From Rhodopseudomonas palustris JSC-3b (lineage in GTDB: Bacteria > Pseudomonadota > Alphaproteobacteria > Rhizobiales > Xanthobacteraceae), in the NCBI GenBank assembly GCA_000504425.1, contig KI632513.1, positions 3,224,606 through 3,288,605 on the forward strand: DNA of 64,000 bases, given 5' to 3'. The notes below the pieces were generated by a model. That model had not been told where the DNA came from. It searched no databases and was given only the letters and a program-made list of their open reading frames with translations. Positions 37,055-46,465 of this stretch are shown here, piece after piece (position 1 is the stretch's first letter; the number at the start of each line of letters is the position of its first letter). Made by a program: the position numbers and the translations under genes.

Positions 37055-37480
37055 ATGTCTCGTGTTCCGACACTATCAAGCCCGTTCCTGCTGGGCTTCG
37101 ACGATATCGAGCGTGCGCTCGATCGAGTCGTGAAGGGGGCGGATGGTTACCCGCCTTATAATATCGAGCGCTGTGACCGTGAGAACGGCCAGCCCGAAAA
37201 GCTCCGCATTACGCTCGCCGTCGCAGGTTTCACCCGCGACCAGCTCGACGTCACCATTGAAGAAAATCAATTGGTGATCCGCGGGCGGCAGCAGGACGAC
37301 AAGACCCGGCACTACATTCATCGCGGCATTGCTGCGCGTCACTTCCAGCGCACCTTCGTGCTGGCCGACGGAATGCAGGTATTGGGTGCGGATTTGAAGA
37401 ACGGGCTGTTGTCGATCGACCTCGCCAGGCCAGAGCCTGCCAGGGTCGTTAAGACAATCGCCATCAACGAACACGAATAA
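37055..37480 (+). CDS. Small heat-shock protein (Hsp20/IbpA family)
   Basis: The 141-residue holdase has an alpha-crystallin domain over about residues 30-130. It starts with YPPYNIERCDRENGQPEKLR, continues with ITLAVAGFTRDQLDVTIEEN, and ends with the beta-strand motif LKNGLLSIDLARPEPA (the A-x-x-x-n-G-v-L signature). The ATG at 37055 was chosen because it lies 10 nt after the AGGA sequestered in the ROSE hairpin; upstream readings would run through that element. It is followed 51 nt later by a DUF1150 gene, a common pairing in Alphaproteobacteria. Confidence 0.94.
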   Translation: MSRVPTLSSPFLLGFDDIERALDRVVKGADGYPPYNIERCDRENGQPEKLRITLAVAGFTRDQLDVTIEENQLVIRGRQQDDKTRHYIHRGIAARHFQRTFVLADGMQVLGADLKNGLLSIDLARPEPARVVKTIAINEHE

Positions 37481-37531
37481 TGGGAACGAGTAGCGGACTC
37501 GACCGCTTAAATCTAACGAGGAGTCGAGACC

Positions 37532-37795
37532 ATGACTGGCGTTGAAATCATCGAAAACACTGAGGTGTCAGTTGAAGCGCTGGCCAGCCTTGGTGAAGGC
37601 CACATCGCCTATGTGAAGCAGATCCGCTCTGAGGATGTGCCGAACCTGTTTCCGCAGGCACCGAAGATTGCCCCGGGCACCAAGCTGTTCGCGCTGCATG
37701 CCGCCGATGGCACGCCGATCATGCTCACGGACAGCCGTGAAGCCGCGCTCGCCAATGCCTGGAGCCAGGAACTGCAGACGGTCAGCGTACACTGA
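37532..37795 (+). CDS. DUF1150 family protein
   Basis: The 87-residue acidic protein contains GHIAYVKQIRSEDVPNLFPQ and GTKLFALHAADGTPIMLTDS, the core of DUF1150. The function is unknown. It follows an Hsp20 gene here and, from memory, in many relatives, so it may be induced with it or assist it. GAGGAG precedes the ATG. Confidence 0.88.
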   Translation: MTGVEIIENTEVSVEALASLGEGHIAYVKQIRSEDVPNLFPQAPKIAPGTKLFALHAADGTPIMLTDSREAALANAWSQELQTVSVH

Positions 37796-38343
37796 CGCGA
37801 CACTGCCATCCTGATGGTCGGTTCTGAGCACCTCAGAGCCGCATGACGAAACCGATTGCTGACGCGTTGGCCTCCGGCAAGCCGGAAACAGCGGCACGGC
37901 AGCGTGCCCTCCCTTATTACCTCACACACCACCCGCATGCAGGCCGGTCGCCGGCGATGATGCGGCATTCGTGCCAAACCGCGCCGCGCTGCTCTCGCGC
38001 GGAGCCCTCGCGTGCGCCGCTGGCGCGGCCTGTCGCCGTGCCGGCGAGCGCCGTCTCGCCGGGCTGCGCCACCAAGCTGCTGCAACGGCTACAGCTTTGG
38101 CGCGAGCGGATAACTTTTCGCACCCTGCTACCTGTTTCTTAACTACAGATCACGACGCGTAGTTATCCCAGGTCCCGAGTTAACCTCGCAAAGCCTGTTG
38201 TGTCGCTAGGCTTTCCTCAGACACCGCTGATCGTCCGGCTCGCTGATCCGTCCCGCCGATCCCGGCGGGTCTCGGAATGCTCAGGTCCCGCTTGATCGCA
38301 AGGCGGGTGCACACCTCCAGCGTACGGAAGACGCAGGCTCATC
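37796..38343. other. 548-nt stretch without a recognisable gene
   Basis: Open frames of 60-100 codons exist (for example from ATG 37843) but are Arg/Ala/Pro-rich, match no family and lack convincing ribosome sites. A small GC inverted repeat (CCCGCCG / CCGGCGGG) lies near 38251-38270. The DUF4407 promoter is presumably here. Confidence 0.45.
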
Positions 38344-39876
38344 ATGATTCAACGCTTCTTGCATTTTGTTGCGGGGGTAGACCGCAACACGCTCGCGAGC
38401 TGTCCGGCGACCGACAAGATGTGGGCGACCCATCTCGGCCTCTCGCTGCTCCTGTCCTTCACCGTGGTGTTCGGCGTCACGTTCCACGCCACCGGCTACA
38501 TGATCGAGTCGATCTCGACGCGGCTGTTGGTGGCCCTGGTGGTGGCCATGACAGTGCTGATGTTCGACCGCGCGCTGTGCCAATCGGACTGGTTCTCGCA
38601 AGGTTCGTTGTGGAGCCCGGGTCCTGCGGTGCAAAGCGCGGCGCAGGCTCGGCAATCGGTGTGGCGCTTCATGCGCATCGCGGTGCGGCTGACCTTGTCG
38701 CTCGGCCTTGCCTGGGTGATTGCGATGTTCTTGGAGCTGGCGATCTTCTCCGGCACCATCAGCGACAAAATTGAACGCGACCGAGTGGCAGCCAATCAGC
38801 CGATCTTTGACAAGATCGGGCAGTTCGAAGCGCAGCTCGACGCTGAAGGCGAACGGCGCCGCGCTAAGATCGTGGAGCTGGAAGCGGTGATGCGCACCGG
38901 CTTCACCGGCAGCTCGACGCTCGACCCGGCGCTGGCCGCGCGCTCCGACGCCATTGATCAGCAGCTGAAGATGATCGATCAGCGCGAAGCCGAGTTGCGC
39001 ACTGAACTGAAGCAGATCGATGAATCGATTCAGCAATACGCCGCCGACATGGTCGCCGAGGAATTCGGCCAAAAGCTGAGGCCGACCAATAGCGGCAAGC
39101 CCGGCACCGGCCCGCGCTTTGAATTTGCCAAGCGGCAGCGCCAGGCTTTTGAGGCGCAGCGCGCCGCACGCTTTGCCGACATCGCCCAGCTCGACGCCAG
39201 GCGCGCCCAGCTGCGCGATGCGCAGAGCCAGGTCGCGACCGAGGCGCAGGCGATCCGTGAGAAGGAGCGCGCCGCGTTTGAAGGCCAGCGCGAAGCGCTG
39301 CAGATCGAGATCAACACCGCGCGCGCCGACCTCAAGCAATTCGAAGCGACCAAGAGCGAGCGGGTCGAAGAACTGCGCAACCGGCTCTATACCGAGCTGA
39401 ACTACCAGGCCAAGACCGACGCCACCGACCCGCTGACCCGGATCGCGGCCTATCAGGCGCTCAAGAACGACCCGAAGGACGGCGCCATCATGACGCTGTT
39501 CTCCTGGATGACCCGGTTCTTCATCATCTTCCTGGAAGTGGTGCCGGTGGTGGCCAAGATCTTCTTCTCGCCGCCGAGCGTCTATGCCGCCAAGATCCAG
39601 GCCGAGGTGCAGCGCCAGCGTCGCAACATCGTGCTCGGCGCCGAAGCGGCCGACAACGGCTCCAAGATCGCCGCCGCGGCGGAGCTGCAGGCCGCCGCCG
39701 AGGCATCGGATTTCATCCTGGTGCCGAAGACGCTGGCCGAGCAGGAACCGTTCGAGGAACGGCGCAAGATGAACCGCCGGGTCGCCAATCGCCGCGCGGA
39801 ACGTCCGAAGATCGTGTCGTTCCGGCCCCGTTCGGCCAAAACGCTGCCGAGCCGGGCGGTCTCGATGCGGGCCTGA
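38344..39876 (+). CDS. DUF4407 membrane protein with long coiled coil
   Basis: The 510-residue protein has paired membrane helices at about residues 28-50 and 58-76, a third at about 118-137, and a fourth at about 386-405 (FFIIFLEVVPVVAKIFF). Between the third and fourth lies a ~240-residue highly charged coiled coil rich in Glu, Arg, Gln and Ala (IREKERAAFEGQREALQIEI). This is the DUF4407 architecture, whose function is unknown; the central helix probably projects into the periplasm or cytoplasm as a long stalk. A good terminator follows. Confidence 0.85.
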   Translation: MIQRFLHFVAGVDRNTLASCPATDKMWATHLGLSLLLSFTVVFGVTFHATGYMIESISTRLLVALVVAMTVLMFDRALCQSDWFSQGSLWSPGPAVQSAAQARQSVWRFMRIAVRLTLSLGLAWVIAMFLELAIFSGTISDKIERDRVAANQPIFDKIGQFEAQLDAEGERRRAKIVELEAVMRTGFTGSSTLDPALAARSDAIDQQLKMIDQREAELRTELKQIDESIQQYAADMVAEEFGQKLRPTNSGKPGTGPRFEFAKRQRQAFEAQRAARFADIAQLDARRAQLRDAQSQVATEAQAIREKERAAFEGQREALQIEINTARADLKQFEATKSERVEELRNRLYTELNYQAKTDATDPLTRIAAYQALKNDPKDGAIMTLFSWMTRFFIIFLEVVPVVAKIFFSPPSVYAAKIQAEVQRQRRNIVLGAEAADNGSKIAAAAELQAAAEASDFILVPKTLAEQEPFEERRKMNRRVANRRAERPKIVSFRPRSAKTLPSRAVSMRA

Positions 39877-39898
39877 CCCTCAGCACCAGCTCACCAAC

Positions 39899-39940
39899 AA
39901 AAACCCCGGCGAAACGGTCAGCGTTTCGCCGGGGTTTTGA
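39899..39940 (+). terminator. Rho-independent terminator after the DUF4407 gene
   Basis: The stem AAAACCCCGGCGAAACG / CGTTTCGCCGGGGTTTT with a GTCAG loop is followed by TTTTGATTTTTG. It starts 22 nt past the stop codon. Confidence 0.93.
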
Positions 39941-39990
39941 TTTTTGAGGCCACTGGGGGTTTCACCTGATGCCAATGGCGAGTGATCCCC

Positions 39991-40080
39991 GTGATGGCCG
40001 GGCTCGTTCCGGCGATCGCCGCCTTTGAACTTGCAGCGTTCTCAAGACGAAAATGCCCGCGACCAGCGCGGGCATGACGG
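39991..40080. repeat. Dispersed ~90-bp double-hairpin repeat, copy 3
   Basis: It contains GATGGCCGGGCTCGTTCCGG, the linker TTTGAACTTGCAGCGTTCTC and the second hairpin ATGCCCGCGACCAGCGCGGG-CAT. It lies between the convergent DUF4407 and ptsN genes, just past the DUF4407 terminator. Confidence 0.85.
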
Positions 40081-40119
40081 TCATGGGTGGGACCCAATGG
40101 TACTAAAAGACCGAGAGCC

Positions 40120-40581
40120 TTAAGCCACGGTCGAGGGCGGCAGCGCCAGCACCGAATAGATCGCCTGGGCATCACGCGAGGCCCGCAGCTTCTTGGCGAC
40201 CTCCAGATCGCGCAGCAGCCGCGCGATCCGCGCCAGCGCCTTGAGGTGGTCAGCACCGGCCCCTTCCGGAGCCAGCAGCAGAAACATCAGATCGACCGGC
40301 TGGCCGTCCATCGCCTCAAAGTCGATCGGCCGTTCCAGGCGTGCGAACAGGCCGAACAGCTTCTCGAGCTTGGGCAGCTTGCCATGCGGAATGGCGATGC
40401 CATAGCCGACTGCGGTGGTGCCGAGCTTCTCGCGCTGCAGCAGAACTTCGAAGATCGATCGCTCGTTCTGCCCGGTCAACACCGCCGCCCGCGCCGCCAG
40501 TTCCTGCAGCGCCTGCTTCTTGCTGTTGACCTTCAACGCCGGGAGAATGGCCTCGGGCGCGACCAAATCGGTAATCGTCAT
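40120..40581 (-). CDS. ptsN: PTS IIA-like nitrogen regulatory protein
   Basis: The 153-residue EIIA-Ntr protein carries the phospho-accepting His in VGYGIAIPHGKLPKLEKLFG. MFLLLAPEGAGADHLKALAR is the later family motif. It receives phosphate from the nitrogen PTS (PtsP-NPr) and regulates potassium uptake, stringent response and other processes. It is the last gene of the rpoN-hpf-ptsN set, 223 nt after hpf. Confidence 0.95.
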   Translation of the reverse strand: MTITDLVAPEAILPALKVNSKKQALQELAARAAVLTGQNERSIFEVLLQREKLGTTAVGYGIAIPHGKLPKLEKLFGLFARLERPIDFEAMDGQPVDLMFLLLAPEGAGADHLKALARIARLLRDLEVAKKLRASRDAQAIYSVLALPPSTVA

Positions 40582-40621
40582 AAGGCGTTCCGAGGATGTT
40601 GTCCGGGGGAGGTAGGATCAA

Positions 40622-40647
40622 GGCGGCCCGCGTCAAGCCGGGCCGCC
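40622..40647 (-). terminator. Strong hairpin between hpf and ptsN
   Basis: A perfect 9-bp stem GGCGGCCCG / CGGGCCGCC with an 8-nt loop lies 158 nt past the hpf stop and about 40 nt before ptsN. There is no U-tract, so it could be an attenuating or mRNA-stabilising hairpin rather than a full terminator. Confidence 0.4.
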
Positions 40648-40804
40648 GTGTATGGCCGAACCATGGTGCCGCCAACGCCCCTGCGAGGCTCGGTCGGCTC
40701 CATCATGGCACCGCCGCCTGCGAAGCCGGAGCGGCCCGGCAATTGCCGGACCGTCCAAAGCGGCGGGACCATAGGGACGACCTTGCCGGGCGTCAACGGG
40801 GTTC

Positions 40805-41395
40805 TCAGGCGTTGACCGCCGGCGGATCGATCCAGCCGATATTGCCGTCGGCACGCCGGTAGATCAGGTTGACCCGCCCGCTGCTGCCATGGATGAACGC
40901 CATCGCCGGCGCGCCGCTCAGGTCGAACTCCATCACCGCCTCCGACACCGACAGCCGCTTCAGCGACGTGGTGGCTTCGGCAATGATCACCGGATTATAG
41001 GCATCCTGCTCGACTTCGACGTCGGCATCGGGCGCTTCGATCACGTAGCTCGGCACGTTGATCGCGGCGCTGGCCTCGGCCACCGCATGGGACTTGCGGG
41101 TCGCACGATCCTTCAGGCGGCTCTTGTAGCGGCGCAGGCGCTTTTCGATCTGCAGCAGGGCCTGATCGGCGCTGGCATAAGCATCGGCCGCGTTCGATTC
41201 AGCTTCGAGCGTGATGCCCGAATCCAGATGCAGAGCGCAGTCGGTGCGGAAGCCGAAGCCATCCTTGCTCAGCGTGATGTGGCCGGAATAGTTGCCATCG
41301 TAGTACTTGCGCAGCACCTCTTCGGTGCGCTCGCTCACGCGGCCGCGGAGCGCGTCGCCGATATTGATGCTTTTGCCTGAGACCCGAATGGTCAT
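40805..41395 (-). CDS. hpf: Ribosome hibernation-promoting factor, long form
   Basis: The 196-residue protein has an N-terminal ribosome-binding domain (about 1-100; ALRGRVSERTEEVLRKYY, DQALLQIEKRLRRYKSRLKD) and a C-terminal dimerisation domain (about 135-196; SVSEAVMEFDLSGAPAMAFI, GNIGWIDPP). Its length marks it as long HPF, which alone forms 100S dimers. It follows rpoN by 52 nt. Confidence 0.95.
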   Translation of the reverse strand: MTIRVSGKSINIGDALRGRVSERTEEVLRKYYDGNYSGHITLSKDGFGFRTDCALHLDSGITLEAESNAADAYASADQALLQIEKRLRRYKSRLKDRATRKSHAVAEASAAINVPSYVIEAPDADVEVEQDAYNPVIIAEATTSLKRLSVSEAVMEFDLSGAPAMAFIHGSSGRVNLIYRRADGNIGWIDPPAVNA

Positions 41396-41447
41396 GTCAT
41401 GCCTCGATTCGTGGAGTGAACTACAGTTTCAGGGGAAATCGATGCGA

Positions 41448-43061
41448 TCAAGCCGGTGCGATGTCGCGGGACCGATCGATTGAGTTGGTGGAGGCACCGA
41501 GTACGGCTCCGAGCATGCTCTGCTTATCCCGGCGACGCTGTACCGATGAAGGTATGCGCATCGCCTCGCGATACTTGGCGACAGTGCGACGGGCAATGTC
41601 AATACCGGCCTCGCGCAATTTCTCGACGATGGTGTCGTCCGACAGGATCGCTGCCGGGTTTTCCTCGTCGATCAGGCGCTTGATATGATGGCGCACCGCT
41701 TCGGCCGAATGCGCTTCGCCGCCATCGGCAGAGGCAATCGATGCGGTGAAGAAGTACTTCAATTCGAAGATGCCGCGATTGGTCGCCATGTATTTGTTGG
41801 CGGTGACGCGCGACACCGTCGATTCGTGCATCTGGATCGCATCCGCGACCGCTTTCAGATTGAGCGGCCGCAGATGAGCGACGCCGTGCGAGAAAAAGCC
41901 GTCCTGCTGACGAACAATCTCGGTCGCGACCTTGAGAATGGTGCGGGCGCGCTGATCGAGCGCGCGCACCAGCCAGGTGGCATTCTGCAGGCAATCGGTG
42001 AAATAAGCCTTGTCGCCATCCTTGCGGATGGTCTTCGACAGCTGTGCGTAATAGTTCTGGTTGACCAGCACCTTTGGCAGCGTCTCGCTATTGAGCTCGA
42101 CCTGCCAGCCGCCATCGGGACCGGGCCGGACATAGACATCGGGCACCACGGTCTGCACCCGCGCTGATCCAAACTTCAGTCCGGGCTTTGGATCGAGATG
42201 ACGGATTTCGCTGATCATGTCGGCGAGATCTTCGTCATCGACGCCGCACACTTTTCGCAGCGCAACAATATCGCGCTTGGCCAACAGATCGAGATGTTCG
42301 ACCAGCGCCTGCATCGCCGGGTCATAGCGATCGCGATCGCGCAGCTGAATGGCGAGGCACTCGCTCAGGGAGCGCGCGCACACCCCGGCCGGATCGAAGG
42401 TCTGCAGCACCGCCACCACCGCTTCGACCTGCTCGGCGGACGCGCCGAGCCGCGCTGAGACGTCGCCAAGATCGGCGGGCAGATAGCCGGATTCATCGAC
42501 CTGATCGATCAGATATTGGCCGATCAGGCGCTGCTGCGGATCGGTGAACGCCACCGCGAGCTGTTCGGCAAGATGATCGACCAGCGTCACTTCGGCGGCC
42601 ACAAAGGCTTCGAGATTGTAGCCCTCGTCGCTGGAAGCGCCGCCGCCCCATTCGGTAAACGTGCTCGGCGCGGCGTCCTGGGCATTACGGGCCGCGGCTT
42701 CGGCCGGTTCTTCGGAAAAGACGTTGTCGAGGCCGGTATCGAGCGTTTGTTCGATTTCGGCGCGGCTGCCGAGATCCGGCTTCATCCAATCTTCAGCGCT
42801 GGGTTCACCGCGCTCACCATCGCCGCCGCCATCACCACCGTCGGAATCGGCGAATTCGCCGCGTTCGGACGGCTCGCCCGGCACCGCCGGTTCGCCGTTT
42901 TCATTGGCGCGGTCGAGCAGCGGATTGCGCTCCAGCTCCTCCTCGACATAGGTCGCGAGGTCCAAATTCGACAGCTGCAGCAGCTTGATCGCCTGCATCA
43001 GTTGCGGCGTCATCACCAGCGACTGCGACTGGCGGAATTCGAGGCGTTGAGACAGTGCCAT
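41448..43061 (-). CDS. rpoN: RNA polymerase sigma-54 factor
   Basis: The 537-residue factor has region I (LEFRQSQSLVMTPQLMQAIK-type Gln/Leu-rich start, through LELERNPLL-like EEELERNPLLD), an acidic region II (about 55-130), the core-binding region III, and a helix-turn-helix. The RpoN box ARRTVAKYRE lies at about residue 500. It recognises -24/-12 promoters and needs enhancer-binding ATPases. It is flanked by lptB upstream and hpf downstream, the usual arrangement. Confidence 0.97.
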   Translation of the reverse strand: MALSQRLEFRQSQSLVMTPQLMQAIKLLQLSNLDLATYVEEELERNPLLDRANENGEPAVPGEPSERGEFADSDGGDGGGDGERGEPSAEDWMKPDLGSRAEIEQTLDTGLDNVFSEEPAEAAARNAQDAAPSTFTEWGGGASSDEGYNLEAFVAAEVTLVDHLAEQLAVAFTDPQQRLIGQYLIDQVDESGYLPADLGDVSARLGASAEQVEAVVAVLQTFDPAGVCARSLSECLAIQLRDRDRYDPAMQALVEHLDLLAKRDIVALRKVCGVDDEDLADMISEIRHLDPKPGLKFGSARVQTVVPDVYVRPGPDGGWQVELNSETLPKVLVNQNYYAQLSKTIRKDGDKAYFTDCLQNATWLVRALDQRARTILKVATEIVRQQDGFFSHGVAHLRPLNLKAVADAIQMHESTVSRVTANKYMATNRGIFELKYFFTASIASADGGEAHSAEAVRHHIKRLIDEENPAAILSDDTIVEKLREAGIDIARRTVAKYREAMRIPSSVQRRRDKQSMLGAVLGASTNSIDRSRDIAPA

Positions 43062-43165
43062 GGCGGAGGCCGCCGCTCCAAATTGGTCCGTTTCTTGCTT
43101 AAACCTTTCTGCGCCCGATGTACATGGCTTGACGAATTGGAAAAACGCGCTAGGCGACCTCGCCG

Positions 43166-44089
43166 TTACAGTCGGAATTCCTCGCCGAGATACAGACGCC
43201 GGACATCCGGATTGTTGACGATCTCCTCCGGGGTGCCTTCGGTCAAGATCTCACCGGCATAGACGATGTACGCACGATCGGTCAGTCCGAGCGTCTCGCG
43301 AACATTGTGGTCCGTGATCAAAACGCCGATGCCGCGATTGGTGAGGTGACGCACCAGATCCTGAATATCGCCAACCGCGATCGGATCGATGCCGGCGAAC
43401 GGTTCGTCGAGCAGCATGTAGCTCGGACGGCTGGCGAGCGCGCGCGCGATTTCGACGCGGCGCCGCTCACCACCGGATAGCGCGATCGACGGCGATTTGC
43501 GCAAGCGTTCGATGTTGAATTCTTTGAGCAGATTATCGAGCTCGGCTTCGCGGCGATCGCGGTTCGGCTCGACCGCTTCCAGCACCGCGCGAATATTCTG
43601 CTCAACGCTGAGGCCGCGGAAGATCGACGCTTCCTGCGGCAAATAACCGATACCAAGCCGGGCGCGCTGATACATCGGCAGCTTGGTGACATCGCGGCCA
43701 TCAAGCTCGATCGCGCCGCGATCGGCCTTGATCAGTCCGGTGATCATGTAGAACACCGTGGTCTTGCCGGCGCCGTTCGGACCGAGCAGACCGACCGCTT
43801 CACCACGGCGGACATGGATGCTGACGCCGCGCACGATGCGGCGGGTGCCAAAACTCTTCTCGATGGCATGCACGGCGAGATAGCCGCTATGCGCCGGCTG
43901 CGATGCGACGCGCTGCACCTGTTGCAGCTCGGCGTCGAACTCATCGTCCGGCGCGACGCCGCCAGCCGCAGGATGACGCCGGTCATGCAACAGCTCGCCC
44001 GGATAGCCGCCGATGGCGGTGATGTCGGCGCGCGGCTCATGCGATGATTTGGAGCCGCGCGACCGGAACATGCCAAGGAAATCTACCAT
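43166..44089 (-). CDS. lptB: LPS export ABC transporter ATP-binding protein
   Basis: The 307-residue protein has an LptB ATPase core over about residues 65-307. Walker A is GPNGAGKTT, the signature is IALSGGERRRVEIARAL, Walker B is YMLLDEPFAGIDPIAV, and the switch region is VLITDHNVRETL. The first ~65 residues are a charged extension rich in Ser, Arg, Asp and Glu that E. coli LptB lacks; a downstream start is possible. It drives lipopolysaccharide extraction together with LptFG, which is encoded elsewhere. It follows lptA at 174 nt and precedes rpoN. Confidence 0.95.
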   Translation of the reverse strand: MVDFLGMFRSRGSKSSHEPRADITAIGGYPGELLHDRRHPAAGGVAPDDEFDAELQQVQRVASQPAHSGYLAVHAIEKSFGTRRIVRGVSIHVRRGEAVGLLGPNGAGKTTVFYMITGLIKADRGAIELDGRDVTKLPMYQRARLGIGYLPQEASIFRGLSVEQNIRAVLEAVEPNRDRREAELDNLLKEFNIERLRKSPSIALSGGERRRVEIARALASRPSYMLLDEPFAGIDPIAVGDIQDLVRHLTNRGIGVLITDHNVRETLGLTDRAYIVYAGEILTEGTPEEIVNNPDVRRLYLGEEFRL

Positions 44090-44263
44090 CGCCGCTCTTC
44101 AGTTCTTTCCGGGCGGCCGGCCGCCCTGCCATTCACCATGACCGAGGTTCCCGGCTTTGCCCAGCCCCGCCGCGGGGCGCCGTGCTGGGGCAGCGGCCTT
44201 GGTCACCCTGCGCGCCCTATAGGAAACCGGCTTACAGATCAACTGCTTGACCGGAATGCCGGC

Positions 44264-45016
44264 TCATTTCGGCTTGCCCGCGGGCGGCGTGAGCGAGGTC
44301 GGCGCGCCGGCGCCGGTCGGGCTCCCTGAGGGGCTGGCCGGCTGCGGCGACAATATCCCGCCGGGACCCGACGACTGGAACAGGCCCTGCACCCGCCCGC
44401 TGCCGGACTCCACCCGCGACACGCCGGTGGTCATATCGACCACCAGCCGGTCGCCGCGCAGCACATTCTTGCCCTGGGTCAGCACCACCTTGCCGAGCAC
44501 GGTGACGAGATTGGTCTTGGTATCGAACACCGCGGTGTCGCCGGTCACCACCTGATCCTTCTGGGTGACCACGACATTGCCCTTGGCTTCCAGCCGGCGG
44601 ATCGAGGAGCCGCCACCCGGACCGGGGCTAGCCGCCGTCATTGATGATTTCGGCGCGGCCTTGGCGGCGCCATTGCCGCTCGATTCCTGCTGATCATAAA
44701 ACACCACCAGTGTCTTCGAGGTCATGGTGGTGTCGCCCTGCACGACTTTGACGTCGCCGGCGAAGGTCGCTTCTTTCTTCTTGTCGCGTACTTCCAGCGA
44801 CGCCGCTTCGATCTGGATCGGCTGATCGCGGTTTTGCGAAAAACCCTGCACGGCATTGGGCACGCCGCTCACCGCGCCTTGCGCCGCAGCCGGACCTGCG
44901 ATCAGCAGCAGCGCGGCAGCAACGGCGATCACGGCCGGCGCGCGACCAGCACGGCGCAGCGCTGTGTCATGATGGGCATAATGGCGGAACGACGGCTCAC
45001 TCATAACCACGATCAC
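44264..45016 (-). CDS. lptA: LPS transport periplasmic protein LptA
   Basis: The 250-residue protein has a signal/anchor (AVIAVAAALLLIAGPAAAQG) and the OstA/LptA beta-jellyroll: PIQIEAASLEVRDKKKEATF, GDVKVVQGDTTMTSKTLVVF and ITRLEAKGNVVVTQKDQVVT-type strands. The tail is Pro/Gly-rich. It forms the periplasmic bridge for lipopolysaccharide. The GTG at 45016 overlaps the lptC stop (GTGA); an ATG at 45004 is an equally possible start. Confidence 0.93.
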   Translation of the reverse strand: MIVVMSEPSFRHYAHHDTALRRAGRAPAVIAVAAALLLIAGPAAAQGAVSGVPNAVQGFSQNRDQPIQIEAASLEVRDKKKEATFAGDVKVVQGDTTMTSKTLVVFYDQQESSGNGAAKAAPKSSMTAASPGPGGGSSIRRLEAKGNVVVTQKDQVVTGDTAVFDTKTNLVTVLGKVVLTQGKNVLRGDRLVVDMTTGVSRVESGSGRVQGLFQSSGPGGILSPQPASPSGSPTGAGAPTSLTPPAGKPK

Positions 45017-45804
45017 TTCGCGCTGCTGTTGGCTGGAGCGGAGGAGGGTGACGCCGCGCCGGCATTGTCGAGATGCATCACCACGCCGCCATCAAAGCGG
45101 ATCAGCTCGCCCTTGTCGGTGATCCGCAGTTTCTGTCCTCGCAACGTTCCGCCCTGCCATTTGACATCGACCGGCTCATCGGAGCTGATCGTCCCTTTAC
45201 CGAGGTCGACCAAGGCTTGGGTCAGCCAGGCCTCGTAGCCGGTTGTGGCCAGCAAATAGACGTCCTTCCGCAATTGCAGCAATTGGGACTTGGTATCGAA
45301 CACGCCGCTGCGGGCGTCGATCATCACCGTGGACTGGTCCTCGGTCATAAGTTTGGCGCGCAGCGTGCTGAGATCGACCTGGTCGGGGCGGGTCAGATCC
45401 TGGGTGGCAGCCTTGGCCCATAATTCATAGGGCCGGCCGTCGGGCGTAAAGCCGGACAGATGCGGCGATTCCATGGTGACCTTGGTGCCAGACACCACCA
45501 GCCGGCCGGGGTCGATCGGCAATTTCGCCAGCAATCGGAAGGGGTTGAATAGCGAGACCGCCACAATGGCCGCCATCGCCAGCGCCACCGCCGCGGGTAC
45601 CGCGACCCGCAGCGTCCGCACCAAGCGGCTATGCCGCGCCGCCGCCGCGAAACGCGCATCCATCTCGGCCTGATAGGCTGACAGCGACAGCGACGACACC
45701 GGGGCTCCGAACACGGGTTGGCGGGATGGCCTTGCGAGCCTAGCTAAGCGGTCTGGCAGAAATTTGCACCCCTTGGCAGCTCCGCCCAGGCCACCATTCC
45801 ACAC
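45013..45804 (-). CDS. lptC: LPS export protein LptC
   Basis: The protein is up to 263 residues long, with one membrane helix (about 68-88, VAVPAAVALAMAAIVAVSLF) and a periplasmic LptC domain: VVSGTKVTMESPHLSGFTPD, YELWAKAATQDL and FDTKSQLLQLRKDVYLLATT. It links LptBFG to LptA. Conservation begins near SLSAYQAEMDARFAAAARHS, so the true start may be a GTG about 30-35 codons inside this reading. It lies 46 nt after the rnd gene. Confidence 0.9.
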   Translation of the reverse strand: MWNGGLGGAAKGCKFLPDRLARLARPSRQPVFGAPVSSLSLSAYQAEMDARFAAAARHSRLVRTLRVAVPAAVALAMAAIVAVSLFNPFRLLAKLPIDPGRLVVSGTKVTMESPHLSGFTPDGRPYELWAKAATQDLTRPDQVDLSTLRAKLMTEDQSTVMIDARSGVFDTKSQLLQLRKDVYLLATTGYEAWLTQALVDLGKGTISSDEPVDVKWQGGTLRGQKLRITDKGELIRFDGGVVMHLDNAGAASPSSAPANSSAK

Positions 45805-45850
45805 GTAGAACGCTCAACCGCACCCGGATGCGCGCCGAATGGCGCCGGGT

Positions 45851-46465
45851 TCAGGAATGAGCGAAGATGTCTTCGTCCTCCCAGCCGGACAAATCGAGCA
45901 TGGCGCGAACCGGGAGGAACTCAAAGCAAGCGCGCGCCAGTGCGGTGCGGCCTTCGCGCGCCAGCATGGTATCGAGCCGTTCGCGCAGCGCATGCAGATG
46001 CAGCACATCGGACGCGGCATAAGCGAGCTGCGCATCGGTGAGATTCTGCGCGCCCCAGTCGCTCGACTGCTGCTGCTTTGACAGATCGATGCCGAGCACT
46101 TCGCGCACCAGGTCCTTCAGGCCATGACGATCGGTATAGGTACGGGTCAGACGCGAGGCGATTTTGGTGCAGTACACCGGCTGCGGCATCACGCCAAACG
46201 TCTTGTTCAGCGCGGTGAGATCGAAGCGGGCGAAGTGGAAGATCTTGGTAACCGAAGGATCGGCGAGCAGCTTCATCAAATTCGGCGCCTCGGTATGACC
46301 GAGCGGAATCTGCACCACGTCGGCGGTGCCGTCGCCATTCGACAATTGCACCACGCACAGCCGGTCGCGATGCGGATTGAGGCCCATGGTCTCGGTATCG
46401 ATCGCAACCGAGTCAGTATAGCGGGAAAGGTCCGGCAAATCGCCGCGATGCAATCGAACAGTCAT
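45851..46465 (-). CDS. Ribonuclease D-type 3'-5' exonuclease (short form)
   Basis: The 204-residue DEDDy exonuclease has motif I SVAIDTETMGLNPHRDRLCV (Asp, Glu), motif II FHFARFDLTALNKTFG (Asp) and motif III AYAASDVLHLHAL (Tyr and Asp). It lacks the HRDC domains of full-length RNase D, as is usual for the alphaproteobacterial gene beside lptC. It probably trims RNA 3' ends. Confidence 0.92.
   Translation of the reverse strand: MTVRLHRGDLPDLSRYTDSVAIDTETMGLNPHRDRLCVVQLSNGDGTADVVQIPLGHTEAPNLMKLLADPSVTKIFHFARFDLTALNKTFGVMPQPVYCTKIASRLTRTYTDRHGLKDLVREVLGIDLSKQQQSSDWGAQNLTDAQLAYAASDVLHLHALRERLDTMLAREGRTALARACFEFLPVRAMLDLSGWEDEDIFAHS

Noticed and set aside
37843-38142. Possible 99-codon gene after DUF1150
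   Set aside because: The protein is Arg/Ala/Pro-rich with no recognisable motif, and there is no ribosome site before the ATG.
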